A DNA stretch of 64,000 nt, taken from Theocolax elegans. Its lineage: Eukaryota > Arthropoda > Insecta > Hymenoptera > Cerocephalidae. The position numbers were made by a program, and so were the translations under genes. A model generated the notes under the pieces. The model saw only the letters and a program-made list of their open reading frames with translations, had not been told where the DNA came from and did not search any database. Each line of letters starts with the position of its first letter. The stretch's first letter is position 1. The DNA is taken from contig CM047426.1 in the NCBI GenBank assembly GCA_026168455.1, forward strand, positions 55,043,749 through 55,107,748. The letters run 5' to 3'. Shown in pieces: positions 22,116-32,158 of the stretch.

Positions 22116-22214
22116 AATAAATATTCCGCCGCGCACACACGCACACATATACACACACACACGCGCGCGCGCGCTCGCACACACACACACACATACACAC
22201 ACATACACACACAT
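22116..22214. repeat. H2 terminal bases and CA/CG/ACAY microsatellite
   Basis: aataaatattccgccgc completes H2, then a mixed CA, CG and ACAT repeat runs to 22214. The last units are ACACACAT, which is the target of the next element. Confidence 0.85.
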
Positions 22215-22217
22215 CCT

Positions 22218-22915
22218 CACTGGGACGACATCATGCTGTCCCTGCAGCACTTCCAAGTGCCACTCTATCTCAGGGAGGTCATCTCGAGTTACCTGACTGA
22301 CCGTACTCTGCTCTACGACACCGACGACGGTGTGCACTCCCACAACATCACGGGAGGCGTGCCGCAGGGTTCGGTCGTTGGGCCCCTACTATGAACGCTG
22401 TATATGATGGCCTGCTTAGGCAGCAACTTCCGGAGGGTGTCTCGATGGTGGCATTCGCGGACGACGTGGCGCTAGTGATAGTCGCAAAGAGTGTCGAAGA
22501 GATCGAATATCTCGGAGACGTCTCTATAGAAGTGGTCGCCACTTGGTTGAGAGACCACGGACTTAGTCTGGCGGCGGAAAAAACGGAGGCGGTGCTCATC
22601 TCTCGTACAAAAAAGGAGAGGACCGCCACCTTCACGGTAGGTGAAGAACGGATACGGTCGGTGAACAGGCAGAAGAGCTTTGGTGCCCCGTGCCAGAGAG
22701 CCTGCAGAATAGCTGCGCTAAGGGTGGCCCGGGCGTACCGAACCGTATTTGACATTGCGCTCTCGGTGGTCGCGGGGACCGCCCCCTTCGACCTCCTGGC
22801 AGCCGAGAGAGTTGAAAGACACTGTGAGGGTGGACGACGCCTAGAAAAGAACCGCTGCCACAACCGATGGTCATTGCGGACCGTAGAGGAGTGGCAGCGG
22901 AGATAGGACTCAGCC
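22218..22915 (+). pseudogene. R1-type reverse transcriptase fragment
   Basis: A first frame has VISSYLTDRTLLYDTD and TGGVPQGSVVGPLL, ending in a frameshift at about 22394. The next frame (22391-22906) has the palm motif MVAFADDVALVIV with the FADD catalytic pair, and GLSLAAEKTEAVLISRTKK. After IRSVNRQKSFG a block appears deleted before CQRACRIAALRVARAYRTV. It copied element RNA at a nicked target; now non-functional. Confidence 0.85.
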
Positions 22916-23227
22916 AGGGACGGCCGCTGGACCTACCGCATCATCCGGCGGATCCGGGAGTGGGCGAGCAGGAAACACGGCTTCGTCAGTTTCCAGCTCA
23001 CCCAGATGTTGACCGGACACGAATGCTTCCATAGCTACCTATTTCGTATAGGGGTCTACGGCAGCGCAGAGTGCCCGGCTTGTCCAGGGGTGGACGAAGA
23101 CGTGGAACACGTCCTCCTACGGTGTCCTCGTTTCAGGGAGGAACGGGACCAATTTCAAATCACTTGGAGCGGTCCCCTCACCCCTGAGGGCATCGGGGCG
23201 TGCCTGCTTGGCTCCCCGGAGGGATAG
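22916..23227 (+). pseudogene. R1-type ORF2 C-terminal knuckle
   Basis: A shifted frame continuing the RT: GRWTYRIIRRIREWASRKHG, then LTGHECFHSYLFRIG and CPACPGVDEDVEHVLLRCPRF, the CCHC knuckle conserved at the C-terminus of R1-clade proteins. It ends at a stop at 23225-23227. Confidence 0.85.
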
Positions 23228-23500
23228 AACGCGGTAGTGACCCTCTGTACGTCCGTAGTGGACAGGCTGGGTCTCATCAGCAGAGAAGAGGAGAGAAAAG
23301 TTGCGATAGCAACAGTAGTGGGCTAATCTAGCCGTTGCCTCCCCCCGCGAAGTAATGCCTTGCGGCGATTCCCGCGGGGGTATAAGGTACGAAAAGAGGT
23401 GGAGTTTTAGTGGGTATGCCTATCGACATACCCACGGTAGGAGAGTCTCGCATGGCTCCAGTCATGGTACATTAAGCACTTCTCCACCTCTTCGGAAAAA
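23228..23500 (+). other. 3' UTR of the R1-clade element
   Basis: Non-coding, GC-rich, containing the near palindrome gggtatgcctatcgacataccc, which may be a structure recognised by the element's RT. Ends cggaaaaa before a CA repeat. Confidence 0.65.
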
Positions 23501-23605
23501 CACACACACACACATTTAACCTAACATATATATATAACGTATATATACATGATGAATTCTGAATTCTTAGACACGGCGGCGGCGGCGAAATATATATATA
23601 AAATG

Positions 23606-23642
<37 letters not shown>

Positions 23643-23726
23643 ATATATATATGTTATATATATGTGTTATATATATATGTCATATATATGTAATATATAT
23701 TTAAAAGTGTGTGTGTGTGTGTCACA
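23501..23726. repeat. CA/TA/GT microsatellites with GGCGGC module
   Basis: (CA)7, then AT-rich DNA, then at 23551-23601 the module gaattcttagacacggcggc plus further GGC units and AAATATATATA, then long TA and GT runs. Confidence 0.75.
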
Positions 23727-24787
23727 ATAACGGATCTAAAATGCAATGTAATGCTTTAAATACAGATGCAAAATTGTTTGAGGATTAAATAAATATTAAT
23801 CAAGTATAACATACACTTTTCCAAATATCCAAATGACATATACAATAAGTTAAAAATTAAATACATTAATTATTGCATTTTTAAGATAATTCTATTATAA
23901 ACAGTAATGGCAAAAGAAAATTCAAATTTTGACAGTGGCAATATAAAATACAAATTACATTTGAAAAGTTTTTCGTAAATTATTAATTTAGTAGTATTTA
24001 ATTCAAATATTATTTAAATCAAAATTTAAAAATTGTATGGATATATAAGTGAGTGGATTACGTATATTTATATAAAACAATATTTTAAATAAACAAGTAT
24101 GTATTTATTAGAAACAGAAGGTTTTCTAAAGAATGAATTTGATTATAATAATCAAGATAAATATATGGGCTCTGTAACTAAAGGAAAAAATAAATTGGAT
24201 ATAATTATGGATTAAAACGTAAATTTTGAAAGAGGGTGCAAATTATGAATTACGGGAGAAATGGAAGAAACAGGTTTTTATTTATATGCCGCTAAAATGT
24301 TATAAATAATTCTTTAAAACTAATACAAAAATTAATTTATTTAAGAAGAAAGTTTTATTACTCTAAAAGTACAAAATACTAATGACATATATGGGATGTC
24401 CAGAGAATACTTGCTGTTTGGCAGGGTCTCTGGGCGGTGCCCGATTGAAAAAACCAAGGACCCATAAGAAGGCTCACCCAGGTGTGGCAATATTGCTATA
24501 CACTTCGGGGGGCTAAAGATGGGAAATGGAAAACAGGGCGCAAAGGGAATATCCAAGTACCTGGCATAACCTAGTCAAATAGGAGGGTGCCAACTGAGTA
24601 ACGTAATAATAATAATGACATATAGAACTCTTGGCGATGACTCTTCGTCATTAAATAAATTAATTTTAGGAGGTAAAGTTCTATTTAGATCCGTTTAAAA
24701 TAATCTAAAATTTTAATAGGTTTTTACTAAATACTACAATTAAATATATGCACTTTACTATTTTTGGTAAGTTAATTGTTCATTAAC
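23727..24787 (+). mobile_element. Helitron-like repeat H3
   Basis: Parallel to H4 (25600-26430) with substitutions throughout. It stops at cattaac near 24787, so it lacks the hairpin end. It contains the 221-bp insertion listed next. Non-coding. Confidence 0.65.
24392..24612 (+). mobile_element. 221-bp retroposon with (TAA)n tail and 12-bp TSD
   Basis: Absent from the matching site in H4 (about 26254). It is bounded by taatgacatata at 24380-24391 and 24613-24624, and its right end is taataataa. A TSD plus a simple-repeat tail indicates target-primed retroposition. It is either a SINE or the 3' end of a LINE of a type ending in TAA repeats. No ORF. Confidence 0.7.
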
Positions 24788-24807
24788 ACACATATATTAT
24801 ATATTAC

Positions 24808-25320
24808 ACCGCTGGTGTAAGTTATGTCCTAAAATATGTGAAAATTAGCGATTTTATGAGGTTTATGTGGCATAACTTACACCAGCGGTCTTGGCCAATA
24901 ATCTAACCCAAACCATTCGAAAACTCGCGAAAAATGTGAACTTTTGAGAGGTGTTAGATTAAAATCGATTGTGGCGTGGTTGCCTTTTTTTTATATTCAA
25001 TATGTCCGGGTGTTCTATCTCTTCGAGATTTTAAAATTAAGAATTGTAACCAGGGTAGATAAGTTCTAAAGATTAATTTAAACAAAAGTTGTTTGTAATG
25101 TTTTTTCAAAAAAATCAATATATTTTAAAATAAATGGCTTTAAAAATAGAAATTTTTCCAAAAAATCGAAAAATTTCCACTTTTCATGGTTGAATAACTC
25201 TAATGCAAATTATTTTTAAAACCTAATTTTTTTTTGTATGTTCTGGAAGATCTTTCCAGCCTGTTCTCAAATTTTGGAGCGATTTAAAATTTTCATCGTA
25301 CCACTTGACGTGAAATAGCC
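24808..25320. mobile_element. Repeat F with a 19-bp terminal hairpin
   Basis: ACCGCTGGTGTAAGTTATG (24808-24826) is exactly repeated in inverse at 24871-24889. The remaining ~430 bp matches 53772-54270, and the end (gtgaaatagccc before TA repeat) resembles 49757-50108. Non-coding; probably a MITE landing in TA tracts. Confidence 0.6.
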
Positions 25321-25416
25321 CATATATATGTATATATACGTATGTATGTATGTGGGTGTGTATGTGTGTGTGTGTGTTCGCGCGTGCGTGCGTGCGTGTA
25401 TGTGTGTGAGTGTGCG
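25321..25416. repeat. TA/TG/CG mixed microsatellite
   Basis: TA, then GTAT/GTGT and CGTG units, ending tgtgagtgtgcggcgg where H4 begins. Confidence 0.9.
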
Positions 25417-26807
25417 GCGGAATATTTATATAATATATGTATATTTCAAAATTGTTTTTTCATGAATACATAATATATGTATTTTTTCCTTGCGCAAAAA
25501 AAAAGTTGTGAACATAACTTGAAAGAATGTGTATTAGTTTACTCATTCTTGATAAAACTCATAAAATGTTTAAGCGTATACTCAATAATATAATAACGGA
25601 TCTAAAATGCAATGTAATGTTTTAAATACAGATGCAAAATTGTTTGAAGATTAGATAAATATTAATCAAGTATAACATACACTTTTCCAAATATCCATAT
25701 GACATATACAATAAGTTAAAAATTAAATACATTAATTATTGCATTTTTAAGATAATTCTAATATAAACAGTAATGGCAAAAGAAAATTCAAATTTTAACA
25801 GTGGCAATATAATATACAAATTACATTTGAAAAGTTTTTCGTAAATTATTAATTTAGTAGCATTTAATTTAAATATTATTTAAATCAAAATTTAAAAATT
25901 GTATGGATTTATAAGTGAGTAGATTACGTATATTTATATAAAACATTATTTTAAATAAACAAGTATGTATTTATTAGAAACAAAAGGTTTTCTAAGGAAT
26001 GAATTTGATTATAATAATCAAGATAAATATATGGGCTCTGTAACTAAAGGAAAAAATAAATTGGATATAATTATGGATTAAAACGCAAATTTTGAAAGAG
26101 GGTGCAAATTACGAATTACAGGAGAAATGGAAGAAACAGGTTTTTATTTATATGCCACTAAAATTATATAAATAGTTCTATAAAATTAATAAAAATTAAT
26201 AAAAAATTTATTTATTTAAGAAGAAAGTTTTATTACTCTAAAAGTACAAAATATTAATGCCATAGAACTTTTGGCGATGATCCTTCGTCATTAAATAAAT
26301 TAATTTTAGGAGAAGTTCTTATTTAGATCCCTTTAAAATATTCCAAAATTTTCATAAGTAGTTACTAAATACTACAATTTAGTAAGTATATGCACTTTAC
26401 TATTTTTGGTAAGTTAATTTTTCATTAACATTTATAATTATTAAAATATAAATTTAAGCTTTGTAGGAATTCATATAGTTTAAAATTTACAGTGAACATT
26501 TAATGTCTTTATTTTTTTTTATTACTATTATTCTGATTTCATTATACTAAATTTTGGTAAAAACTTTTATTTATAAATTATAATCGTATTTAAAAAAAAA
26601 TTAAATTTTTGGTATACAACCCAATGCATTATAACAGTACCTCCAAGGTGTTGTGTGAATCGGTTTAATTTCTAAGGTGTCCATGGTAGTGAAAAAGTAA
26701 TATAATTTAAAACATTATTTAAAATAAATTTATTACGAAAAACCTTTTTCGAAATGAAAAATAGGGGGTTGGCGCGCGAAGCGCGCAGGGGGGCGATGCC
26801 CCCCTAG
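25417..26807 (+). mobile_element. Helitron-like repeat H4, most complete copy
   Basis: A ~1.39-kb non-coding AT-rich repeat. The right end has two consecutive GC hairpins and finishes CTAG followed by T, as expected for the 3' end of a Helitron inserted between A and T. The left end lies next to a microsatellite and a TC start cannot be fixed. Other copies (H1, H2) end TTAA or TTAG. It lacks Rep-helicase coding, so it would be non-autonomous. A different class of repeat is possible. Confidence 0.55.
26771..26807 (+). other. Helitron-type 3' terminus: paired hairpins plus CTAG
   Basis: GGCGCGCGAAGCGCGC (26771-26786) folds with a GAA loop; GGGGGGC-GAT-GCCCCCC (26788-26804) folds next; CTAG is 26804-26807 and the flanking base is T. 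In H1 and H2 the second hairpin is degraded but the first is recognisable. Confidence 0.6.
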
Positions 26808-26844
26808 TATATATATATAACATATATATATATTACATATATAT

Positions 26845-28335
26845 TGTGACGCTGCACTGGGGATCAGGGTGCAGGTTAATGAGGGTCAGCAATTAATATA
26901 AATAAATAAGCATTTATTATAAAATATAAATAATTAGAGGGGTGGGCGCCAGCCGCGTTGATTCGCGACACTACCGATTACTCGCGGGTAATCGTAACAG
27001 ACAATTGATAGACACTCGCCGTGTCGAACCGTAGCCGAGTTTCTGCTGCTCCGGGATACGCTGTAAGGAGGGAAAGGGGAAGGACGGGAAAAGCACGGAA
27101 GGCTCGCACGCACTTATTACGGTACACGGCGGTACCGTCAGCAGAGAGAAGAACAATCACCAACCTTTATGAAGGATCCGGGACGCTTAACCAGGACTGT
27201 GTCGCTTTCTCTCTCTCTCTCTTTCTCTCTCACTCTTTATGGCACTCGTACGCACGATAATTGGGAAGTCGTCAAGTCGGGCCGACTGTCCGTAGAGCTC
27301 TGACTCTCGGCGTGCTCGAGAGTCCCGTGTTCGTACCGCGCGCCTGCGCAGTACGTACTCGTGCGCGGCACCTCGATCTCGCGTCGTGCGAGCGTGTCGA
27401 GTGCCGCAGTGTTCAGGCTGTATCGGTACGAATCGGCTGTATGGTGTTTGTTGACCTGGTGCAGTGTACCTCTCGGCGATGCTGTAGGACTTCCTCCTGG
27501 GTAATTATTACGTCGTTCCGTCTTGCTTATCTCAACTAATTGGTACGGCGTGAGTTTCAGGTACGAAGCTCACCCGCCGCTGCATTGCTGCCCGACGCCG
27601 CCTCGATCATCTCTCCACGACGACGACGTACCAGAACGACCGGTTCCAGGTCTTCAACTACTCCAGGTAATTCCTTCAGTGTTGGGGTCACGCTAGTGTG
27701 CGTGTTCAGGTGTTTAGTATTTTGCAAGGTCTGCTGTACACGTTGTTTGTGTACAGCAACCTAACCTCTTTGTCCTATACTTTCCTTGTACAGCTGTAGT
27801 GATTATATACAGCTGTACACGTATTCCCTTGTCTTTGTCTTCTGCCGATTGCTGTTGATCCTCTTCCTTGCTCCTTACCCTTTTAATGCGTATTTGTTCT
27901 TATAAATATCTGTTTTACAGCTGTATCTTGCTTGGCGTTGGAGGTTCTTCGGCTTCCTGCCTGGGTACCATCTCAACGCCTTGGCTGCTATGCTGTGAGG
28001 CTTCGGAGGGTCCTGGAGACTTCGTAGTGATCGTCTCCCTTGACTATCCTGTTGGCTGTGCCAGACTCGGAGGAGCCCACCTGATGATTTGAGCTCGCCC
28101 AAGATCCTCATCGCCAGGATCACCTAGTGCTTCGGCTACATGTGTGTGTTGCGCTTGAGGTGGGGTTATTAGACTGTGAGGGTAGGTAGGACGTAGTTAA
28201 TGTGCGGGTAGGTAGTTAGGAAATAGTATGTGGGTAGGTAGTATAGCTAGGGACTCGTTTAGCTTATCCGGGTAGGTAGGTGTTTGTCAGGGGTTCAGTC
28301 GCTCGCTCTTGACATGTGCAAAGCACATTGTCACA
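26845..28335 (-). repeat. Solo LTR of Gypsy family C (1491 bp)
   Basis: Starts TGTGACGCTGCACTGGGG and ends GCACATTGTCACA, flanked by ATAT on both sides within TA repeats. It is almost the same as the 3' LTR at 56789-58303, which sets its orientation. No internal sequence is attached, so it arose by LTR-LTR recombination. Several open frames inside are not genes. Confidence 0.88.
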
Positions 28336-28456
28336 ATATATATAACATATATATATATTACATATATATATATATATAACATATATATATATATGTTGAA
28401 TTCTAAATTCTTAGACATGGCGTCGGCGGCGGCGGCGGCGAAATATTTATATATTA
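28336..28456. repeat. TA microsatellite and GGCGGC module
   Basis: TA repeats to about 28393, then aaattcttagacatggcg with five or more GGC units and AAATATTTATATATTA. Confidence 0.8.
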
Positions 28457-28544
28457 TAGAGAGATATAAATCATCATTTTCATTTAATGCATGCATGGTA
28501 AAACAATCTTGCCAAAAGTACGAAGCTTACAAAACATGAAAGCA

Positions 28545-29435
28545 AGAACATTGAACCATCCTGGACAGTAATCGCAGCCGACATTGTGGGCCTGGTACCA
28601 CCATCGAAACAACGATTCAAATGAATCATTGGATATGAAGGCGTATTTACGAGATACGTGGAAATGAATCATTAAGGAGAGCTGATAAAAAAATGTGTTG
28701 CAAGCACTCGACAACCTCATAATAACCAGATGGGGGTGATCAAAATATTTGATTACCAATAACGGAACAGAATTCGTCAATCGGAGGGTCACAGAGAAGC
28801 TAGCATATTAGGGAATTATACACTTTCCACATACTTTGTTCAAGCTAACCCCGTACACTGGGTAAACGAAAATATAAGGTCAATGATCAATAGCTACGTA
28901 GATACTTGATCATAGATGCTAATAATCATAGAAATTAGTAAACAATTTAGGCGAATATTGTTTTACTTTAAATATCGTCGTGCACCCCTCAACCAAATAT
29001 TCCCCAGCATTCCTGAATTTTTGTAGGAATCCAACCCCCATAGTCCTAATAAAGGAGCATTCAGAATTAGTAATCTACGATTTCGTGAAAAGATATATCG
29101 AAAAAGCTCGGTCCTACAATCAAGGTCATAGAGACTTACATTTTTAAATAAGAGATTTAATTTACCATCGCTATCGTATTCTAAATGTATAGACCTCGTA
29201 AAAGCAACTAAAGTATTGTTCGCTAACATATATTTAGTGGAGGTCAAACGCACCAAACAACAAATCAAACTAAACATTAATGATATAAACGGTAGATCCT
29301 TCCTGAAAATGTAATTCCCCCTTAATCACCCCAAACGTAGCAGCAACAACTAACACAAGTCACCCCAATTGCGAACCCGCCCAATAATAATCCACAAACC
29401 CGTAGGAAAGATCGCCCAAGGAAAGTCATACCTAA
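28545..29435 (+). pseudogene. Decayed Gypsy C-type integrase
   Basis: Read with several frameshifts and stops, this matches the integrase of element C: WTVIAADIVGLVPPSKQRF at about 28565 corresponds to the first catalytic Asp region, then VFTRYVEMN, FVQANPVHWVNENI (the catalytic Glu position reads His) and a C-terminal DRPRK tail near 29425. It is much older than the C copy at 61749-64000. It continues into a C-like 3' UTR beyond 29812. Confidence 0.75.
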
Positions 29436-29448
29436 AACCCATATATCC

Positions 29449-29811
29449 CTTTGGTTTGTCTTTTATAATATAAAAATGTGAAGAAAGTCAAGTTACCACT
29501 TGCCAATGGCAAGTAGATACGGTTTGAGAAAAGCTTGAATTGCTTAATTTGGAGCAAAGTTATGAAGAAAATAAGAAATTAAAGATTATTCGGCCAAAAT
29601 AAGCAATAAATTTTTCATATTAAATTTTGGTTAAAATTTCTTTAATTTCTTATTTTCTATCTTTATTTGTTTTCGAGTTATAAGCGATCAAATTGGAAGT
29701 ACTTCTTACTAATATTATTATTAGATATCGAATAACTCCCGTAAAAGTGGCCATTGGCAAGAGATAACTTAGTTTTCTTCACATTTTTATAGTATAAAAG
29801 ATATACCAAAG
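29449..29811. mobile_element. MITE with ~65-bp inverted ends
   Basis: CTTTGGTTTGTCTTTTATA at the left matches, inverted, tataaaagatataccaaag at the right, and the match extends about 65 bp through cttgccaatggc. 363 bp, non-coding, inserted in the decayed C-like element. No clear TSD. Confidence 0.75.
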
Positions 29812-30960
29812 TTAGGATAAGATTCGTTTCCTGGAGGTCAAGTACTCCCCTTGTTAGACCTCGAAAATAATTTTAAAAAATTCCCTCTTTTACCCCCAAC
29901 TAACAACCACAGCAACCAGTAGTACCATTAGATATATACAATTTTTATTTTTTGATATAATAAGCAATAGTTTAAACGAGTATAACCAGAATTAATTATT
30001 AAAACTCCATTCTCTCTCTTCTTACTTAATTTACTAACAGCAATAATAATGCCCTAGCAGCCATAAATAAATGATCATAAGTTTCTTTTTTTCTTATATT
30101 AATATTAATAAGAACTGGAAAGAATTAAATCACTTTTTCTTTAATATAATAATACTTACTGTTTTACAAAAAACATGCAACATAATGACGCAGTAGCAGC
30201 AACATATAATTAGCAAGTAAATAGCAAGACATGCATCAATTTTATAATTGCTTAGCAGCATAAAATTATATAAATGATTATAATTTTTTTGCTTTTAATA
30301 TTTAATTTTCTTTCTTTCAAATAAAAATGTTTAATAGGAATGAGATATAACATGGTATATGCAGAGGGAATGTGTCGCAAACGCGAATTGTGCACTCAAT
30401 GCGGTAAGATAATATAAATAATGTAAGGGCCCAGCCTGGTGTAATTTTCATTTTTGTATATATAGAAAGCAAAATCTTAATCACATACAAAGTGTACACT
30501 GACACAGATTAGCAGTCAAGCAAATTAGTCATGGAGACTATACATAAGTACAACATAACACTAGCTACTCGTTAGAGATAAGATAGATTAAGAAGCAGCT
30601 ATACTTTCCTCACAAATATAACAATAATATAATATATTAATATATATAATATAGTATAATATAATAAGATAATATAACAATATAATATAATATAATAATA
30701 TAATATATTAATGTATATATATAATATAATATAACAAGCAGTAATAGCAAAATTTTTTTTTTAATATCAGTTTACTTTATTATCTCCTTTAATTAATTAG
30801 GTACCTGTGACCATGTAAACAAGCGAGCCCTAACCTAATCTAGCCTGCCTACCCTCACAATCCTAAATATATATTTTCCCTAAGCTGAAATCTACCTAAG
30901 CCATCTTAATAACTCAGCACTATTCTCTGCGTTATTCAACAGTATTCCCACTAATCACTC
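29812..30960 (+). mobile_element. Decayed 3' UTR and LTR start of a C-like element
   Basis: The part at 30340-30600 (gatataacatgg, ggagactatac, gctactcg) parallels 44370-44600 of element C'. Near 30806, ctgtgaccatgt plus cctgcctaccctcac resembles the C LTR start TGTGACAATGT and its acctaccc units. A TA-rich microsatellite interrupts it at 30617-30735. No remnant of the nucleocapsid ORF is visible between the integrase and this UTR. Confidence 0.5.
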
Positions 30961-31541
30961 GGGAAGCATTTCCAATACGACGACAGGTGCTTTACCAAAA
31001 AAATGGTTCCATAATAGCTGCTTTTTATAAAAATTCTCAAATTTTTTACCTACCTTTGGAGTCAATTTTATTTTTGTTAACAGACGATAAGTAATTTCAT
31101 CCCAATTCGATGATCTGGTCTGGAGATAGAGTGCGACAATGAGTAATATAGAATGTAAAGTAAAGTAATGAGAATTTCAAGGTCTAATCCGGCTTAAAGT
31201 GCTGACTATTGTAATTATTTTTATGACCCAAAATACTAGAAATATATAATATTTCAATACAATTTTTAAGTCCAAAAGCCTACAAATTTTTTTTACATTT
31301 AACACTGGCTTAATTAACAATAGTCTTATTGTTATAGCGTAGCTTGATAAGAATAGTGAAATAAATACTATGTAATTGCCGTTGAATAAAATTTCGTATA
31401 TAATTTAACTATTCAATTATTAAAATTACAATGTATGAACAATTTATACTTTTAACTATAAAATTCGTGTATTGATTTTAATATTATTTAAACCTTATTT
31501 ATTGGTTTAATGAACTAAAATTTGTCTTTTTCTTTCCACAG
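30961..31541. other. AT-rich sequence before the oxoprolinase exon, probable intron
   Basis: No repeat shared with the window and no coding block found. The last 15 bases form a pyrimidine-rich tract ending CAG, a good splice acceptor. Confidence 0.45.
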
Positions 31542-31653
31542 GGGAACTAGTTATGAGGTTATAGGTAATTGCAATTCTCCACGAGCTATTACAATCTCAG
31601 CAATTATTTATTGTCTTAGAAGCATCGTCGGTCGTGATATTCCCCTAAATCAG
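31542..31653 (+). CDS. OPLAH: 5-oxoprolinase (hydantoinase B domain) exon, partial
   Basis: A 112-base segment bounded by tctttccacag and CAG|gtatta reads without a stop as 37 codons. It includes [22 protein letters not shown] and VGRDIPLNQ. This matches, from memory, the HyuB-type half of eukaryotic 5-oxoprolinase, where GN.NAPRA.TLSALIYCLR...G.DIPLNQ precedes GCL. The enzyme opens 5-oxoproline to glutamate with ATP in the cytosolic glutathione cycle. The exon begins one base into a codon and ends in phase 0. I find no neighbouring exon of this gene in the window, so it is either a gene with very long TE-filled introns or a stranded fragment. Confidence 0.75.
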
Positions 31654-32158
31654 GTATTATGTATAAATTATAGCGCATCAAAAATTATATGATTACAAAG
31701 AAAGTTTTGATCTGTGCACAATTATTTTACTTATTACTCATTATTTACTTCCCACCTTTAGCGCAATCTATTGAATAGCAGTGTGTCGCCGAGATCTACC
31801 TAAAAAATCCCAAAAATTTTGAAATCTGATTATAAGAAAAAGTTGAAAAAAATCACAGATACTGTTCAAAACAAATATAATAGCGTGACAGAGAGACTTT
31901 GAAGAAATGATTAATTATTAAATAATTATGCATAAATAACCATTTTTGGTCGGTAATATGAAGTATAAAATAATGATTCACAGCTGGCCAAAATCTCTCT
32001 GATATTAATAAAATAATTTGAAAAAATTCACAGATTATCTCCATAGGAAACAAATACCTTTCCAGAGCATTTTTTTCAATATACTTAATTTCATGTTTAA
32101 TAAAAAATAAATCAGTTTTCTGTTTTCTGGCGTTCACTGCATCCCGCACATTGAAAAC
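31654..32158. other. AT-rich sequence, probable intron
   Basis: Contains a loose internal repeat (ttgaaaaaaatcacagat at about 31843 and ttgaaaaaattcacagat near 32020) but nothing that I can name. Confidence 0.4.

Larger units (their letters stand above)
22215..23500 (+). mobile_element. 5'-truncated R1-clade non-LTR retrotransposon in a microsatellite
   Basis: The insert begins abruptly in RT coding sequence within an ACAY tract and ends with a short 3' UTR and an A5 run directly before (CA)7. It carries the end of RT and the C-terminal Cys-His knuckle of R1-type ORF2. Known R1-clade lineages (Waldo, Mino) insert specifically into ACAY or AC microsatellites, and the flanks here fit. The upstream half of the element (ORF1, endonuclease, RT fingers) is missing. 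Confidence 0.85.

Noticed and set aside
27021..28123. Several 60-92 codon frames
   Set aside because: All lie within the C solo LTR and recur in the C 3' LTR at 57508-58091; no gene is needed to explain them.
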